Below, one piece after another: positions 17,561 through 26,842 of a DNA stretch of 64,000 nt. Made by a program: the position numbers and the translations under genes. Position 1 is the first letter of the stretch. Every line of letters starts with the position of its first letter. Origin of the DNA: JAOAPY01 sp041492185 (GTDB taxonomy: Bacteria > Acidobacteriota > Blastocatellia > Pyrinomonadales > Pyrinomonadaceae); contig JBGPWL010000007.1 in assembly GCA_041492185.1 (NCBI GenBank), positions 20,944-84,943 of the forward strand. The letters run 5' to 3'. A model generated the notes under the pieces. That model was not told the DNA's origin and made no database searches. It saw only the letters and a list, made by a program, of their open reading frames with translations.

Positions 17561-17973
17561 GCGATCAAGTGATCGAGAGAAAAACGATCCTCATCGCGCG
17601 GCAGCATGAAGACAAACAGCAACAGAGCGAGTCGTGGAATCACGTGTTCGTGGAATGGATAAAGAGGTTCTTTCAAAAGGTGACCGAACGTTACTGTCAC
17701 CAGCACGAAGCCCAAAGCGATAAGTGCCTCGCGAATTCTTAGTCCAATAATTAGCAGCGCGCCGGCCAGCAGCTCGATGAAGGGAATTGCCACTCCGGTT
17801 GCCCACAGCGACCACACCGGCAGAAACGTATCCGAGAAAGGCAGAAAGTATTTGCGCGCGTGCGCCAGCGGTCCTAACTTGAAAACCTTGTAAACGCCGG
17901 CCATGAAAAAGATGAATCCCAAAACCTCGCGCGCGAAAAATATTGCCCAGCTTCGGTAGTGGTTGTTTTTCAT
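17539..17973 (-). CDS. DoxX family membrane protein
   Basis: 144 residues with four hydrophobic segments. The start FFAREVLGFIFFMAGVYKVF and the later IPFIELLAGALLIIGL match the DoxX family, small quinol-oxidase-associated or MauE-like membrane proteins of mostly unknown function. The final residues AGQKPDR come from the hairpin repeat at 17468-17560. It overlaps the start of the upstream HXXEE gene's end by 4 bases (17970-17973), so the two are probably translationally coupled. Confidence 0.75.
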   Translation of the reverse strand: MKNNHYRSWAIFFAREVLGFIFFMAGVYKVFKLGPLAHARKYFLPFSDTFLPVWSLWATGVAIPFIELLAGALLIIGLRIREALIALGFVLVTVTFGHLLKEPLYPFHEHVIPRLALLLFVFMLPRDEDRFSLDHLIAGQKPDR

Positions 17974-18551
17974 ATCTCTTGAATGTCGCCTGCCTGATCA
18001 GGGAGATGCTCCGCTGTTCTAAGCAGCTTCGTGAGTAGCGCAACTCCAATTATCAGGACCACCGGCGCGGTTATTAAACCCGGAAAATATTTTCGCTGCG
18101 CGATGCTCAGCGCCAGATGTCCGAGCCCGTTCCCAATCTCTCCCGCAATCGCAAAGAAGAATGCGAAGAGATAAGCGAGGCGCAGTCCGAGCCAGATACC
18201 GAGCGCCGCGAGCAGGAAAATCGCGAGCCAAACGAGATTGAAAACAACAAAGCGTTTGTCGCTCCACTGGTAGCCGAACAACGCGGGAAACTTCGCTTGG
18301 AACCCGGCCAGGTATTCCTCAAGAAAATGCAGCGCCTGCGCCGCAATACCGATCAGGTAGAGCGGAACAATTGGCGGAGGATCGTTCAGCCAGATCGCCG
18401 CCGCCCACATCAGATAGGCGACGACGAGTCCGAGACTAAGCAGGTTCGCAGCCGATCCCATCACCATGTAGTTGACGAAGATCACTACAGCGACAAACAG
18501 TGCTCCAACGATTCTCTCGCCGCGATGTAACGGATTTTGTTGATAGCCCAT
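17970..18551 (-). CDS. HXXEE-domain integral membrane protein
   Basis: 193 residues from the ATG at 18551 (MGYQQNPLHRGERIVGALFV). It has 5-6 hydrophobic segments. The segment AQALHFLEEYLAGFQAKFPA carries the H-x-x-E-E motif of the HXXEE family, and GEIGNGLGHLALSIAQRKYF carries the later conserved H. The role is unknown; a membrane enzyme is possible from the conserved polar residues. A longer frame from a TTG at 18617 would translate the repeat at 18552-18579 and is less likely. It belongs to a run of small membrane genes from 19830 to 17539 on the minus strand. Confidence 0.72.
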   Translation of the reverse strand: MGYQQNPLHRGERIVGALFVAVVIFVNYMVMGSAANLLSLGLVVAYLMWAAAIWLNDPPPIVPLYLIGIAAQALHFLEEYLAGFQAKFPALFGYQWSDKRFVVFNLVWLAIFLLAALGIWLGLRLAYLFAFFFAIAGEIGNGLGHLALSIAQRKYFPGLITAPVVLIIGVALLTKLLRTAEHLPDQAGDIQEI

Positions 18552-18579
18552 TGGGAGCGCAGACATCTTGTCTGCTCTA
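18552..18579. repeat. Single short palindrome (GGGAGCGCAGACATCTTGTC type)
   Basis: GCAGACATCTTGTCTGC is an imperfect palindrome preceded by GGGAGC. A second copy of the same type is at 60172-60201 with GCGGACATCCTGTCCGC. It lies directly before the start codon of the HXXEE gene. Confidence 0.75.
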
Positions 18580-18613
18580 AATAATCGGAGCCAGCCGTAT
18601 TCGGAAACGCTCG

Positions 18614-19042
18614 TCAATCATGAAATCCTTTGCGCTTGATTGCAACACCGACGAATAACGAAAGCAAGCCAAACGGAATCACCAACAGAGCTTCTCTCAA
18701 GGACGCGCCGTAAGTCCAGGAATAACCGAATACCACAAAAGTGAACGGATAGAACAGCCGATACGCGTGAAGCGATCCGATGCCGAGATGGCCGAGACCT
18801 GTCAGAACCGCCGCTGTCATCCGGCACTTTTCCGTTACAATCGAAAGCAAATTAAACGCAATCAGGACGCTGTAAATCAAGAGCGAAACGACGCTATCGG
18901 CGTAAGAAAAAATCCATGAACCAACAATGAACGTGCTGTGTGTTTCCAGGCGATAGTAATGACAGGCCCAATGAGGCATCCATGAACAGGCAGCTACGCC
19001 GAAGAATATTCTCAAGAATCTCTTGTCCAGGATTAAACTCAT
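18614..19042 (-). CDS. Small integral membrane protein, unknown family
   Basis: 142 residues, four or five hydrophobic segments, with aromatic-rich loops (WMPHWACHYYRLETHSTFIV; LHAYRLFYPFTFVVFGYSWT). ATG start. I do not recognise the family. It lies upstream of the HXXEE and DoxX genes on the same strand with short gaps, so these three may form a small operon of membrane proteins. Histidines cluster in the first two segments (PHWACHYY), which might bind metal or haem, but that is speculation. Confidence 0.6.
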   Translation of the reverse strand: MSLILDKRFLRIFFGVAACSWMPHWACHYYRLETHSTFIVGSWIFSYADSVVSLLIYSVLIAFNLLSIVTEKCRMTAAVLTGLGHLGIGSLHAYRLFYPFTFVVFGYSWTYGASLREALLVIPFGLLSLFVGVAIKRKGFHD

Positions 19043-19095
19043 TTACTGGTTCGCGTCAGGCGGTAAGTAACACATCCGATCAACTGTTGCTAAAG

Positions 19096-19830
19096 TTACA
19101 AAGGCGAAAACACCAGCAGCGGGTATGCGATTGCGCTAGCGAGTAGTACGTACACCCACTTATTGGCAAAGTTGAATAGATACTTATTAGCAAACATTGC
19201 CGCGTCATTCGGGTTGAAATAGAAAATGCGCAAATACAAATGAGCGGGGTCAACTCGGCTTTCGACATCGATGCGCCCAACTGCTTTCTTCATCTTTCGT
19301 CTCACTATCAGCAAACGATATCCATAAAGGAGGGCGCCGGCAATCGATAGAATCGCGGCAATCCAGGGAACGGCCCACGCGGGCATCCTGAGAAAATGCA
19401 GACGTTCGTTGCTCCTGAAAAGTATGTCGAGTGATTCAGCGCTCATCTTAAAAGCAATTAAGCAGCGCAAACAATCCCAAAGACCGGCGTAGAGAGCAAC
19501 GGATCTCTCCTGATACCGCCAATACTCGTCATCACGTTTGGGCAAGACGAGCGTGGACTTCACTACACCATACTTCATCAACAGACAGAGCACTTGCAGA
19601 TCGATGGCCATCGCGGGCAAACGAAATATTGAAGCCACGCTTTTCGCCGCCCACACTTCAACCTCACCACGCAGGTTCAGGAAGACCGGCACGCGTTCCG
19701 GCAAGACCGGGTAGAAATAGATCAAGATAAGAATGGGCGCAATGCTCAGGGTGATAACGAGAATCTCGAAGGAAATTTTCGTGTAGTCGCCCAGGCCCTT
19801 CGCTTCAAGGACTCTGATCGTATTCGTCAT
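19096..19830 (-). CDS. DUF1648/DUF5808-like membrane protein
   Basis: 244 residues. The first transmembrane segment is followed by YPVLPERVPVFLNLRGEVEV, resembling DUF1648 (L-P-x-x-h-P-h-H/L-h-N-x-x-G-x-h-x-x-W). Further membrane segments follow, and near the C-terminus HLYLRIFYFNPNDAAMFANK resembles the DUF5808 motif (L-G-h-F-Y-x-N-P-x-D). This pair of domains is known from membrane proteins near GntR/YtrA or SdpI-like genes; no biochemical role is established. Assignment by motif resemblance only. It starts 5 bases after the end of dacB (19835), so the two probably share a transcript. Confidence 0.55.
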   Translation of the reverse strand: MTNTIRVLEAKGLGDYTKISFEILVITLSIAPILILIYFYPVLPERVPVFLNLRGEVEVWAAKSVASIFRLPAMAIDLQVLCLLMKYGVVKSTLVLPKRDDEYWRYQERSVALYAGLWDCLRCLIAFKMSAESLDILFRSNERLHFLRMPAWAVPWIAAILSIAGALLYGYRLLIVRRKMKKAVGRIDVESRVDPAHLYLRIFYFNPNDAAMFANKYLFNFANKWVYVLLASAIAYPLLVFSPL

Positions 19831-19834
19831 CAGC

Positions 19835-21415
19835 TCACGGCACCGATTCGTAAGCCACTGCGGCGATCTCGCCTACGGTCTGGCCGGCGATTCTTTTCAC
19901 GTCATCGCTGTCCGGAAGCACCGAGACGTTGTTGATGTAGATGGCGAATGCGACGTGTTGGCCGCCGGCGGTGGTCATGTAACCCGCGAGGCCTTTTGCC
20001 GTGACGAGTAGTCTGCGATTGAGCGGATCGTAAGCGCCGAACGTTCCGGTCTTTGCGTGTACCTTGCCCGCGGCAGACGAATCGGGTTGGATGTCGAAGA
20101 GTGTTCCGTCGCGACCGAGTATCGGAAGCGCGTTGAAAAAGTCGGCATAGTCTTTTTGCTTCGCCATGAATGCGAGATAGCTCACCATGAATTCCGGCGT
20201 GAAGTGCGCGTTGCCGCCGGCGCCATCGCCCTGCGCCGCGCCGGTTAGATCAAGACCAGCGCGTTGCAGGAATTCGCGTTCAAGATCGAAGCCGTTCTTA
20301 GATCCATCTTTCGGTCCGAGCATTGCCGCGAGGATCATCGGAGTCATACTGGCGTGCAGATTCTGGCTCACCTTGAGCGTGACTTTCACTTCCTCTTTCA
20401 TCGGCGCTGAAACGTGTTCGGCAATGGCACGATCAGGAGTGTAAAAAGCGGCGAGCGCTTTGAAGTCGCGCTTCTCGTTAGGCCCGCTCAGCTCCATTTG
20501 AATTCCTTTTTCGCGCAGCGCTTCTACTAAAACGACTTCCGCGAAGCGGCTGGGCACAGGCACGGAGTACTTGTACAGGATCGCAGGTTTATTCGCCGGA
20601 AAGTTTCCGGTGATGGTGACGGTCTGCGACCCATCCGGGTTCCTGACGATGGACGACCATTCGATCTCCCGCTTCGAGTCGGGCTTGCCCGTTGTCGCTT
20701 TGTTAACGAAGGTAACGTAGGAAGTTACAGGCGATTGTTGAAAGACAACCGGCGCACCTTCGCTTGCGCCCGGACTGACCGTGACATCGACAATATTGTC
20801 GTTGATTACGATTGGTGACATGACGACGCCTGTACCCAATTCGCGTTGGCCTTCTGGAAACAGGCTGATATCGATGATCACATGGCCGCTAATCCTTTTG
20901 ATGTGCGCGTCGGCGATCTGCTGTGCCAGTTTGCGGATAATCAGCAGAGGATCGCCGGGCACGGCACGAGTCGCAGGGTCACCGTCGTAAGAGTGATCTT
21001 CATTTTCAAAAGCCAGCGTACCGTCCGGGCGAACGCGCGCCGAAAGGTTCGGATCGCCGCTGGCGACGAGGACCAGATCGCCATCGAGGGTGCCGTCGGA
21101 GGAGATTGGCCCGGTACGATAGACGCGCGTATGAAAACGAAAGTCTCCGCCAAGCAATTCAAGCGCGGTGCCTTCAGTGAGCAGCTTTGTCGTCGAAGCG
21201 GGAACGAAAAGCTTGTCGGCATTTAAGGTGTAGAGGGGCTTGCCGGAATCCAGCGAAAAGAATTCGATGCCGAAGATCGCATGACGAAACTCCGGACGAT
21301 CCATAATTTTCTGAATACGTTCTGCCAGGCTCTGTTGAGTTGCAGTTGGCTGTGCGGTCACCGGCAGAACGAAAAGCCCGATCACCAATAGGGAAAGCGC
21401 AAGAATCCGTTTCAT
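19835..21415 (-). CDS. dacB: D-alanyl-D-alanine carboxypeptidase/endopeptidase (PBP4)
   Basis: 526 residues from the ATG at 21415, which has AAAGGAG upstream and starts a clear signal peptide (RILALSLLVIGLFVLPVTAQ). The penicillin-binding active-site motifs are STTK (residues 74-77), SQN (in LKVSQNLHASM) and KTG (in VHAKTGTFGAY). The large insert between STTK and SQN (GDLVLVASGDPNLSAR onward) is typical of class C PBP4. The enzyme trims or cross-cleaves peptidoglycan peptides in the periplasm. A 26-codon upstream extension is possible but has no ribosome-binding site. Confidence 0.92.
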   Translation of the reverse strand: MKRILALSLLVIGLFVLPVTAQPTATQQSLAERIQKIMDRPEFRHAIFGIEFFSLDSGKPLYTLNADKLFVPASTTKLLTEGTALELLGGDFRFHTRVYRTGPISSDGTLDGDLVLVASGDPNLSARVRPDGTLAFENEDHSYDGDPATRAVPGDPLLIIRKLAQQIADAHIKRISGHVIIDISLFPEGQRELGTGVVMSPIVINDNIVDVTVSPGASEGAPVVFQQSPVTSYVTFVNKATTGKPDSKREIEWSSIVRNPDGSQTVTITGNFPANKPAILYKYSVPVPSRFAEVVLVEALREKGIQMELSGPNEKRDFKALAAFYTPDRAIAEHVSAPMKEEVKVTLKVSQNLHASMTPMILAAMLGPKDGSKNGFDLEREFLQRAGLDLTGAAQGDGAGGNAHFTPEFMVSYLAFMAKQKDYADFFNALPILGRDGTLFDIQPDSSAAGKVHAKTGTFGAYDPLNRRLLVTAKGLAGYMTTAGGQHVAFAIYINNVSVLPDSDDVKRIAGQTVGEIAAVAYESVP

Positions 21416-21489
21416 TGTTGCGGCTCCTTTCAACGAATGCGAATTGTAATTGGAACGATCAATGGTTCTGAGCGATATCAATCCGAAAT

Positions 21490-21939
21490 TCAACCAGCCA
21501 ACTTCGCCTTCACTATCTCGCTCACCGTGCGCCCGTCGGCGTTTTTGCCGGCCAGAAGCGCTTGCGCGGCTTTCATTACTTTGCCCATGTCCTTGATGGA
21601 CTGCGCGTCAGTCTCAGAGATTGCCGCCGCCACTGCTTGCTCGATCTCTTCGCGCGAGGCGGCCGCCGGCAGATAAGCATCGAGCACCACAACTTCCGCC
21701 TGTTCCTTTGCGACCAGATCCTGGCGTCCGCCCTTTTCGAATTGTTCGATCGAATCCTGCCGCTGCTTGACCAGCGAACGCAGCAATTTGATCATCTCGT
21801 CTTCATCCAACGCGCTGCCCTTTTCGATCTCACGGTTTTGCAGGGCGGCTTTCACCATGCGCAGCGTCGAAGTTCGCGCCGCGTCTCTGTCCTTCATGGC
21901 CGTGGTTAGATCGGCGATGATTTGTTCTCTTAAGCTCAT
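21490..21939 (-). CDS. GatB/YqeY domain protein
   Basis: 149 residues. The start SLREQIIADLTTAMKDRDAA, the segment TLRMVKAALQNREIEKG and the C-terminal IKDMGKVMKAAQALLAGKNA are standard YqeY features; the fold is shared with the tail of amidotransferase subunit GatB, which contacts tRNA. Stand-alone YqeY is widespread and of unclear role. It lies upstream of dacB on the same strand, separated by about 75 bases. Confidence 0.9.
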   Translation of the reverse strand: MSLREQIIADLTTAMKDRDAARTSTLRMVKAALQNREIEKGSALDEDEMIKLLRSLVKQRQDSIEQFEKGGRQDLVAKEQAEVVVLDAYLPAAASREEIEQAVAAAISETDAQSIKDMGKVMKAAQALLAGKNADGRTVSEIVKAKLAG

Positions 21940-22090
21940 GTGTTTGCTCTCGGCCTCTCGCTTAGCAGTTGATTCTCAGATTTTCTTCTGCAAGACTCTA
22001 GCGCATTCGGCGTAACTCCGCTAAGATTCTGGCTGCACTACGTTAAGCTGCTTGCGGGTTACGGCTTTCCAGCCATCCTAATTAAAAGAG

Positions 22091-24481
22091 ATGCTGTCCC
22101 CCAATTTCATCTTACAGGAGCGTTACCGCATCGTTCGTCTGCTGGGCGAAGGCGGCATGGGAGCTGTCTACGAGGCGATCGATCAGCGCGTTAGCTGTTT
22201 GGTAGCGCTGAAAGAAACGCTGATGGGCACTGACGAAGAGTCAAAGCAGGCATTCCAGCGCGAAGCAGCGTTGCTGGCGAACCTGCGCCATTCCGCCTTG
22301 CCGAAAGTAATGGATTATTTCAGCGAGGGCGAAGGGCTGTTTCTCGTCATGGAGTACATACCCGGCTATGACCTCGCCGAATTATTGGAGCTGCGTGGCA
22401 GTCCGTTTCCACAGGACCAGGTTTTACGTTGGGCTGATGAGCTGCTGAAAGTCCTCCAGTATTTGCACACTCGTCATCCGCCGATCCTTCATCGCGATAT
22501 CAAGCCCGCTAATCTGAAGCTGACGAAGCAAGGCGAAATTTTCCTGCTCGACTTTGGTTTGGCCAAAGGCGCGGCCGGGCAGATGCCGACGATCAAAACG
22601 AGCAAGAGTGTGCGCGGGTACACGCCGGTTTTTTCGTCGCTGGAGCAGATTCATGGCAAGGGCACTGACCCGCGCAGCGATCTCTACTCGCTCGGCGCAA
22701 CGTTGTATACGATGCTTACGGGACAAGCTCCCGTGGATGCGCCCACCAGATTCGCGGCCGCTGAAGACGAAGAAAAAGATCCGCTGGCCACAGTTCATCA
22801 CCTTAGTCCGAACATTTTTCCCGCGATATCCGACGTCATTCTTCAGTCGATGGCCGTCCGGCGTCGCGATCGATTCAGTAGTGCCGCGGCGATGCGCACG
22901 GCATTGCGAGAAGCGGAAGCACAGTGGCTGCAAGCGAGCGAGCAACAGCGCAAAGCGCAAAAAGCCGAACCGGCCCGGGATAGTGAACACGAAACACGTT
23001 TGCTGGAAGAGTCAGAACGCCGCCGTCGGGTCAACGAGGAAGAACAACAGCGGCTCGCTGCTGAAGCTGAACAAAGGCGCATCGCAGAAGAGCAACGACA
23101 AGAAGAGAAGCGCCGGCTCGCCGCTGAAGCCGAACAACGACGCATCGCAGAAGAACGACAGCGTGACGCAGAACGTCGCCGTCGCCTCGAGGCTGAACAG
23201 CAGCGGATGGCGGAGGAACGGCGTCGAGAGGAAGAGCGTCAGCGGTTGGCGGCTGAAGCTGAACAACGACGCATCGCAGAGGAGCGACGTCGAGAAGAAG
23301 AGCGCCGGCTCGCGGCCGAAGCGGAACAAAGGCGCATGGCGGAGGAACGGCGTCGTGAGGAAGAGCGCATCAGGCGTGAACGCGAAGAGCCCACACTCGT
23401 TTCCGAAACAACGTTACCGGGCGGCGAACAATGGGGTCCATCGCACGACCTTTATCCAACTCAGCCGAGCATCGCGACAGAGGACATTCCGCGGGCGCTC
23501 GAAACGCCGCCGCCTAAACCGCCGGATGTCAAAACGATTCGGGTCACGCATCCGGAAATGAAACCGCGGCCCAGTGAATCGCTGGATCACATAACGACGC
23601 CTTCAATGCCCTCGTACCAAACTCACGCGACACCGCCGCGAAGCTCGGGCGGAAAAGTGATCGCGATCGTCGTGTCAATATTAATTGTCGTCGGCCTTTC
23701 AGTCGCAGGTGTCGTCTGGTACGTGATGTCGAGCAGCCAGACTGACACTGGATCAACATCGAAGCAGGACGCAACCGGCAAAAACAATACGCCCGCGAAA
23801 ACTGTGACGCCGCCTGCGGGCATGGCTTATGTTCCCGGCGGAGACTTCACAATGGGCCGCGATGATGGGGACGAATACGAACGGCCGGCGCACAAGATGA
23901 ATGTGAAGGCCTTCTTCATCGACACGCACGAAGTAACAAATGAAGATTATCGAAAGTTTATAGCCGCTACGAATCATCGCCTGCCGCCCGGTTGGGTGGG
24001 GAAGACCTATGTTTCTCCCGAGGAGGCAGACTTCCCGGTCAGAGGCGTGAACTGGGACGACGCCAACGATTACGCGAAGTGGGCCGGGAAGCGTTTGCCG
24101 ACCGAAGAAGAATGGGAGTTTGCCGCGCGCGGCACAGATGGACGCCGCTATCCCTGGGGCAACGATTGGCGACCCGGACTGGCCAATGCGAACCACGCGA
24201 ACAGCGGCACCGTAGCGGTTGGTCTATTCAAAGGAGCATCGCCTTTTGGCGCGGTCGATATGGTCGGAAATGCCTGGGAATGGACGGCGACTTCTTTGCA
24301 GGCATATCCAGGCGGTCAAATACCGCAGCAGTTGCCTCTCGCCTTGAAAGTAATTCGCGGCGGAACTTTCGAAAGCAACGAGAACCAGGCTACCTGCACC
24401 TATCGCCGGGGCTGGCCGGCGCGAGACGCCAAGACCTACAGCCAAACCGGCTTTCGTTGCGCGAAGGACGTCGGCAATTGA
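22091..24481 (+). CDS. Ser/Thr protein kinase fused to a formylglycine-generating-enzyme-like domain
   Basis: 796 residues. The kinase domain (about 11-270) is complete: glycine loop LLGEGGMGAVYEA, ATP-binding lysine in LVALKETLM, catalytic loop HRDIKPANLKL, DFG in LLDFGLAKG. A charged Arg/Glu/Ala coiled coil with imperfect repeats of about 20 residues follows (about 285-440), then a Pro-rich stretch, one transmembrane helix (VIAIVVSILIVVGLSVAGVV, about 521-546) and a C-terminal FGE-sulfatase (SUMF1) domain (MAYVPGGDFTMG; THEVTNEDYRKFI; LPTEEEWEFAARG; MVGNAWEW; GFRCAKD). Topology is therefore kinase inside, SUMF1 domain outside. SUMF1-type domains in such kinases usually bind ligands rather than oxidise cysteines. 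Two TPR genes follow. Confidence 0.92.
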   Translation: MLSPNFILQERYRIVRLLGEGGMGAVYEAIDQRVSCLVALKETLMGTDEESKQAFQREAALLANLRHSALPKVMDYFSEGEGLFLVMEYIPGYDLAELLELRGSPFPQDQVLRWADELLKVLQYLHTRHPPILHRDIKPANLKLTKQGEIFLLDFGLAKGAAGQMPTIKTSKSVRGYTPVFSSLEQIHGKGTDPRSDLYSLGATLYTMLTGQAPVDAPTRFAAAEDEEKDPLATVHHLSPNIFPAISDVILQSMAVRRRDRFSSAAAMRTALREAEAQWLQASEQQRKAQKAEPARDSEHETRLLEESERRRRVNEEEQQRLAAEAEQRRIAEEQRQEEKRRLAAEAEQRRIAEERQRDAERRRRLEAEQQRMAEERRREEERQRLAAEAEQRRIAEERRREEERRLAAEAEQRRMAEERRREEERIRREREEPTLVSETTLPGGEQWGPSHDLYPTQPSIATEDIPRALETPPPKPPDVKTIRVTHPEMKPRPSESLDHITTPSMPSYQTHATPPRSSGGKVIAIVVSILIVVGLSVAGVVWYVMSSSQTDTGSTSKQDATGKNNTPAKTVTPPAGMAYVPGGDFTMGRDDGDEYERPAHKMNVKAFFIDTHEVTNEDYRKFIAATNHRLPPGWVGKTYVSPEEADFPVRGVNWDDANDYAKWAGKRLPTEEEWEFAARGTDGRRYPWGNDWRPGLANANHANSGTVAVGLFKGASPFGAVDMVGNAWEWTATSLQAYPGGQIPQQLPLALKVIRGGTFESNENQATCTYRRGWPARDAKTYSQTGFRCAKDVGN

Positions 24482-24573
24482 TTTAGGCCCTGAATTATGA
24501 GCCCAGACTCTCGCGCGCAACAACTTTCTGACGAGTCGTCGAAGAACAACTAACAACATCCAGAGGACTTGAT

Positions 24574-25626
24574 ATGCATTACTTGAATTCAAAGCTCAAA
24601 AAGTTGGCGATGTGCCTCTTTCTTTCTTTCGGCGCTTTCACGATCTGTGCGGCCCAAAGCGCTGATCCACGAAAAGAAACCGAGCGGCCCGCGAATCCAA
24701 CTGTCCGCAAAACTACGACACGAAGACCGTCAACTCGATCACCCACGCGCCGACCGACCGTCGATGATCAAGTCGAGGATGCGATCGACAAGGGCAACAA
24801 AGCGCGCAACGCCCGTCAATACGACGAGGCCGAGCAGCAATACCGCCGGGCGTTGCTGTTTCGGCCAACCGAAGAGCGCGCGTTTTCAGGGTTGGGGAAC
24901 GTGTTTTACGATCAAGGACGCTACCCGGAAGCGGTGGCCGGCTATAAAGAAGCCGCCCGTCTGAATCCTGACGATCCTTATCCGCACTACAACCTCGGCC
25001 AGTCCTACTTCTGGGGACTGAAGCGCTACGACGACGCGATCGCAGCGTTCCGAGAAGCCGTTCGACTTAAGCCGGACTATGGGGACGCGATGAGCAACCT
25101 CGCCTACGCATACCTTCAGACGGAGCGTTACGACGAAGCCATCGCGGAGTATGGTCAGGCAATCCGCCTGAAGCCGAACGCGTCGGATCTCCGGATAAAT
25201 ATCGGCGTCTGTTACTATCATTTGAAGCGGTACGACGACGCGATTAGAGAATACCGGAACGCGATTAGCCTCGCGCCGGGAGACTCGATAGCCCATCAGG
25301 ACCTCGCCAATACTTTCTACGATCTGAAGCGTTACGACGAGGCGAATCAGGAATACAGGGAAGCGATCCGTTTGAAACCTGACTACGCCGAAGCCCATGT
25401 GGGTCTGGGAAATATTTATTACAGCTACCTGAAGCAATATCAGAACGCAGTCGTGGAATTCAAGGAAGCAGTGCGCCTGAAACCGAATCTTGATTACGCG
25501 CATTACGATCTTGGACTGGCCTACGTCGTCCTGCGCGACAAGGACTCGGCCATGGGGCAATATCAGGAATTGAGGCGTATGAGTTCAAATTACGCCGACA
25601 AGCTGCTGGCGGAGATTAATAAGTAA
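24574..25626 (+). CDS. Exported TPR-repeat protein
   Basis: 350 residues with a signal peptide (LAMCLFLSFGAFTICAAQ), a basic Thr/Pro/Arg linker, and about eight 34-residue TPR units from residue ~75 (for example ARQYDEAEQQYRRALLFRPT; RYDDAIAAFREAVRLKPDYG; RYDEAIAEYGQAIRLKPNAS). TPR arrays are protein-binding scaffolds. It follows the kinase-SUMF1 gene by about 90 bases and precedes a paralogous TPR gene; all three are co-oriented and probably work together at the cell envelope, but the partner is unknown. Confidence 0.88.
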   Translation: MHYLNSKLKKLAMCLFLSFGAFTICAAQSADPRKETERPANPTVRKTTTRRPSTRSPTRRPTVDDQVEDAIDKGNKARNARQYDEAEQQYRRALLFRPTEERAFSGLGNVFYDQGRYPEAVAGYKEAARLNPDDPYPHYNLGQSYFWGLKRYDDAIAAFREAVRLKPDYGDAMSNLAYAYLQTERYDEAIAEYGQAIRLKPNASDLRINIGVCYYHLKRYDDAIREYRNAISLAPGDSIAHQDLANTFYDLKRYDEANQEYREAIRLKPDYAEAHVGLGNIYYSYLKQYQNAVVEFKEAVRLKPNLDYAHYDLGLAYVVLRDKDSAMGQYQELRRMSSNYADKLLAEINK

Positions 25627-25646
25627 TTAGAGAAGAGGACATCTAA

Positions 25647-26816
25647 TTGATATCCGGTAGTAGGAACAAGAAGCGTGGGACTGTTCGCATTCTTGCTTCG
25701 GTAGTTTTCTTGCTTAGCGTTTCCGGCTTTGCCCGACCGCAGGGGCCCGCAGGTGAAGGGCCGAAGCGAGGAGCCAGAGTACGTCCAGCGAACCCGGCGG
25801 TACATGGTTCCCTGAAAGCCTCACCAATTCTCCGACGGGTCGAGAGCGAGCTGCAGCAAGGGAACGAACAGCTTGATGCCCGGAATTACGCGGCGGCCAT
25901 AAAGCATTATCGAATTGCCTCACAACTTAATCCAAAGGAGCCGCGAGCATTCTACGGTCTGGGGAACGCTTTTTATGAAAGCGCAAAGCATAACTCTCTG
26001 GAAGAAACGAGATTATTAGAGGAGGCTGTGCGCGCTTACAATCGCGCGATTCGTATCAGCCCCCTGTTTGTGGACGCACTGATCGGTCTCGGCGACACGT
26101 TTGACAGCCTGAAACGTTACCCAGAGGCGATTGCGGAATACAAGCAGGCCATCGCACTCAATCCTCAGAACGCGACGGCATACTATGACCTCGGTCTTAC
26201 GCTCTACAGCCAGCAACGCTACGCCGAGGCGATCGAGAAATTTAAGCAGGCCATCGAACTCAATCCTTTTGCGGACGCATACTATAGTCTGGGTCTTACT
26301 TACTACGACCAGGAACGTTACCCAGAGGCGATCGAGGAATATAAGCAGGCCCTCGAACTCGATCCCCGGAATGCGGACGCACACCACGGTCTTGGGAACT
26401 CGTACGACGCGCAGCAACGCTACGTGGAGGCGATCGAGGAATATAAGAAAGCCATCGAACTCGAACCTCAGAATGCGACGGCGTACTATAATTTGGCTGA
26501 CACCTACAACAAGCAACAACGCCATGCAGAAGCGGTCGAGGCATACAAGAAGGCCATCGAACTCGAACCTCAGAATGCGACTTCATACTATGGTTTGGGT
26601 CTTTCGTACTACGACCAGCGACTCTATCCGGAAGCGATTAAGGAATACAAGAAAGCCATCGAGCTCGATTCAAAGTTTTCACTGGCCCACTACGGGCTGG
26701 GACTTGCATACGTGTATACGAACAATAAGGCCGCAGCGATGGACGAATACGTCGCCTTGAAGGTTTTGAAATCCGAGTACGCCGACACGCTTCTGGCAGA
26801 GATTAATAAACAGTAG
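25647..26816 (+). CDS. Exported TPR-repeat protein, paralogue of the upstream gene
   Basis: 389 residues. TTG start with AGAGG a few bases upstream. A signal peptide (ILASVVFLLSVSGFARPQ) is followed by a basic linker and about nine TPR units in register (ERYPEAIEEYKQALELDPRN; QRYVEAIEEYKKAIELEPQN and others). The last four units are very similar at the DNA level, suggesting recent internal duplication (26090-26640). It ends LLAEINKQ, almost the same as the upstream gene's LLAEINK, so the two are duplicates. The fragment of a second kinase gene begins 26 bases downstream. Confidence 0.88.
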   Translation: MISGSRNKKRGTVRILASVVFLLSVSGFARPQGPAGEGPKRGARVRPANPAVHGSLKASPILRRVESELQQGNEQLDARNYAAAIKHYRIASQLNPKEPRAFYGLGNAFYESAKHNSLEETRLLEEAVRAYNRAIRISPLFVDALIGLGDTFDSLKRYPEAIAEYKQAIALNPQNATAYYDLGLTLYSQQRYAEAIEKFKQAIELNPFADAYYSLGLTYYDQERYPEAIEEYKQALELDPRNADAHHGLGNSYDAQQRYVEAIEEYKKAIELEPQNATAYYNLADTYNKQQRHAEAVEAYKKAIELEPQNATSYYGLGLSYYDQRLYPEAIKEYKKAIELDSKFSLAHYGLGLAYVYTNNKAAAMDEYVALKVLKSEYADTLLAEINKQ

Positions 26817-26842
26817 GTGCGAAACCTCGCGAAGCTTCGAAC

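Noticed and set aside
18552..18617. 22-codon extension of the HXXEE gene from a TTG
   Set aside because: It would translate a short palindromic repeat, and the ATG at 18551 directly precedes the conserved part.
23030..23380. CRISPR-like or satellite tandem repeats
   Set aside because: The repeats keep the reading frame and encode the Arg/Glu coiled coil of the kinase; no spacer pattern.
26090..26640. Tandem DNA repeats that might be an array
   Set aside because: They are TPR units of about 102 bases in frame, so they are coding repeats.
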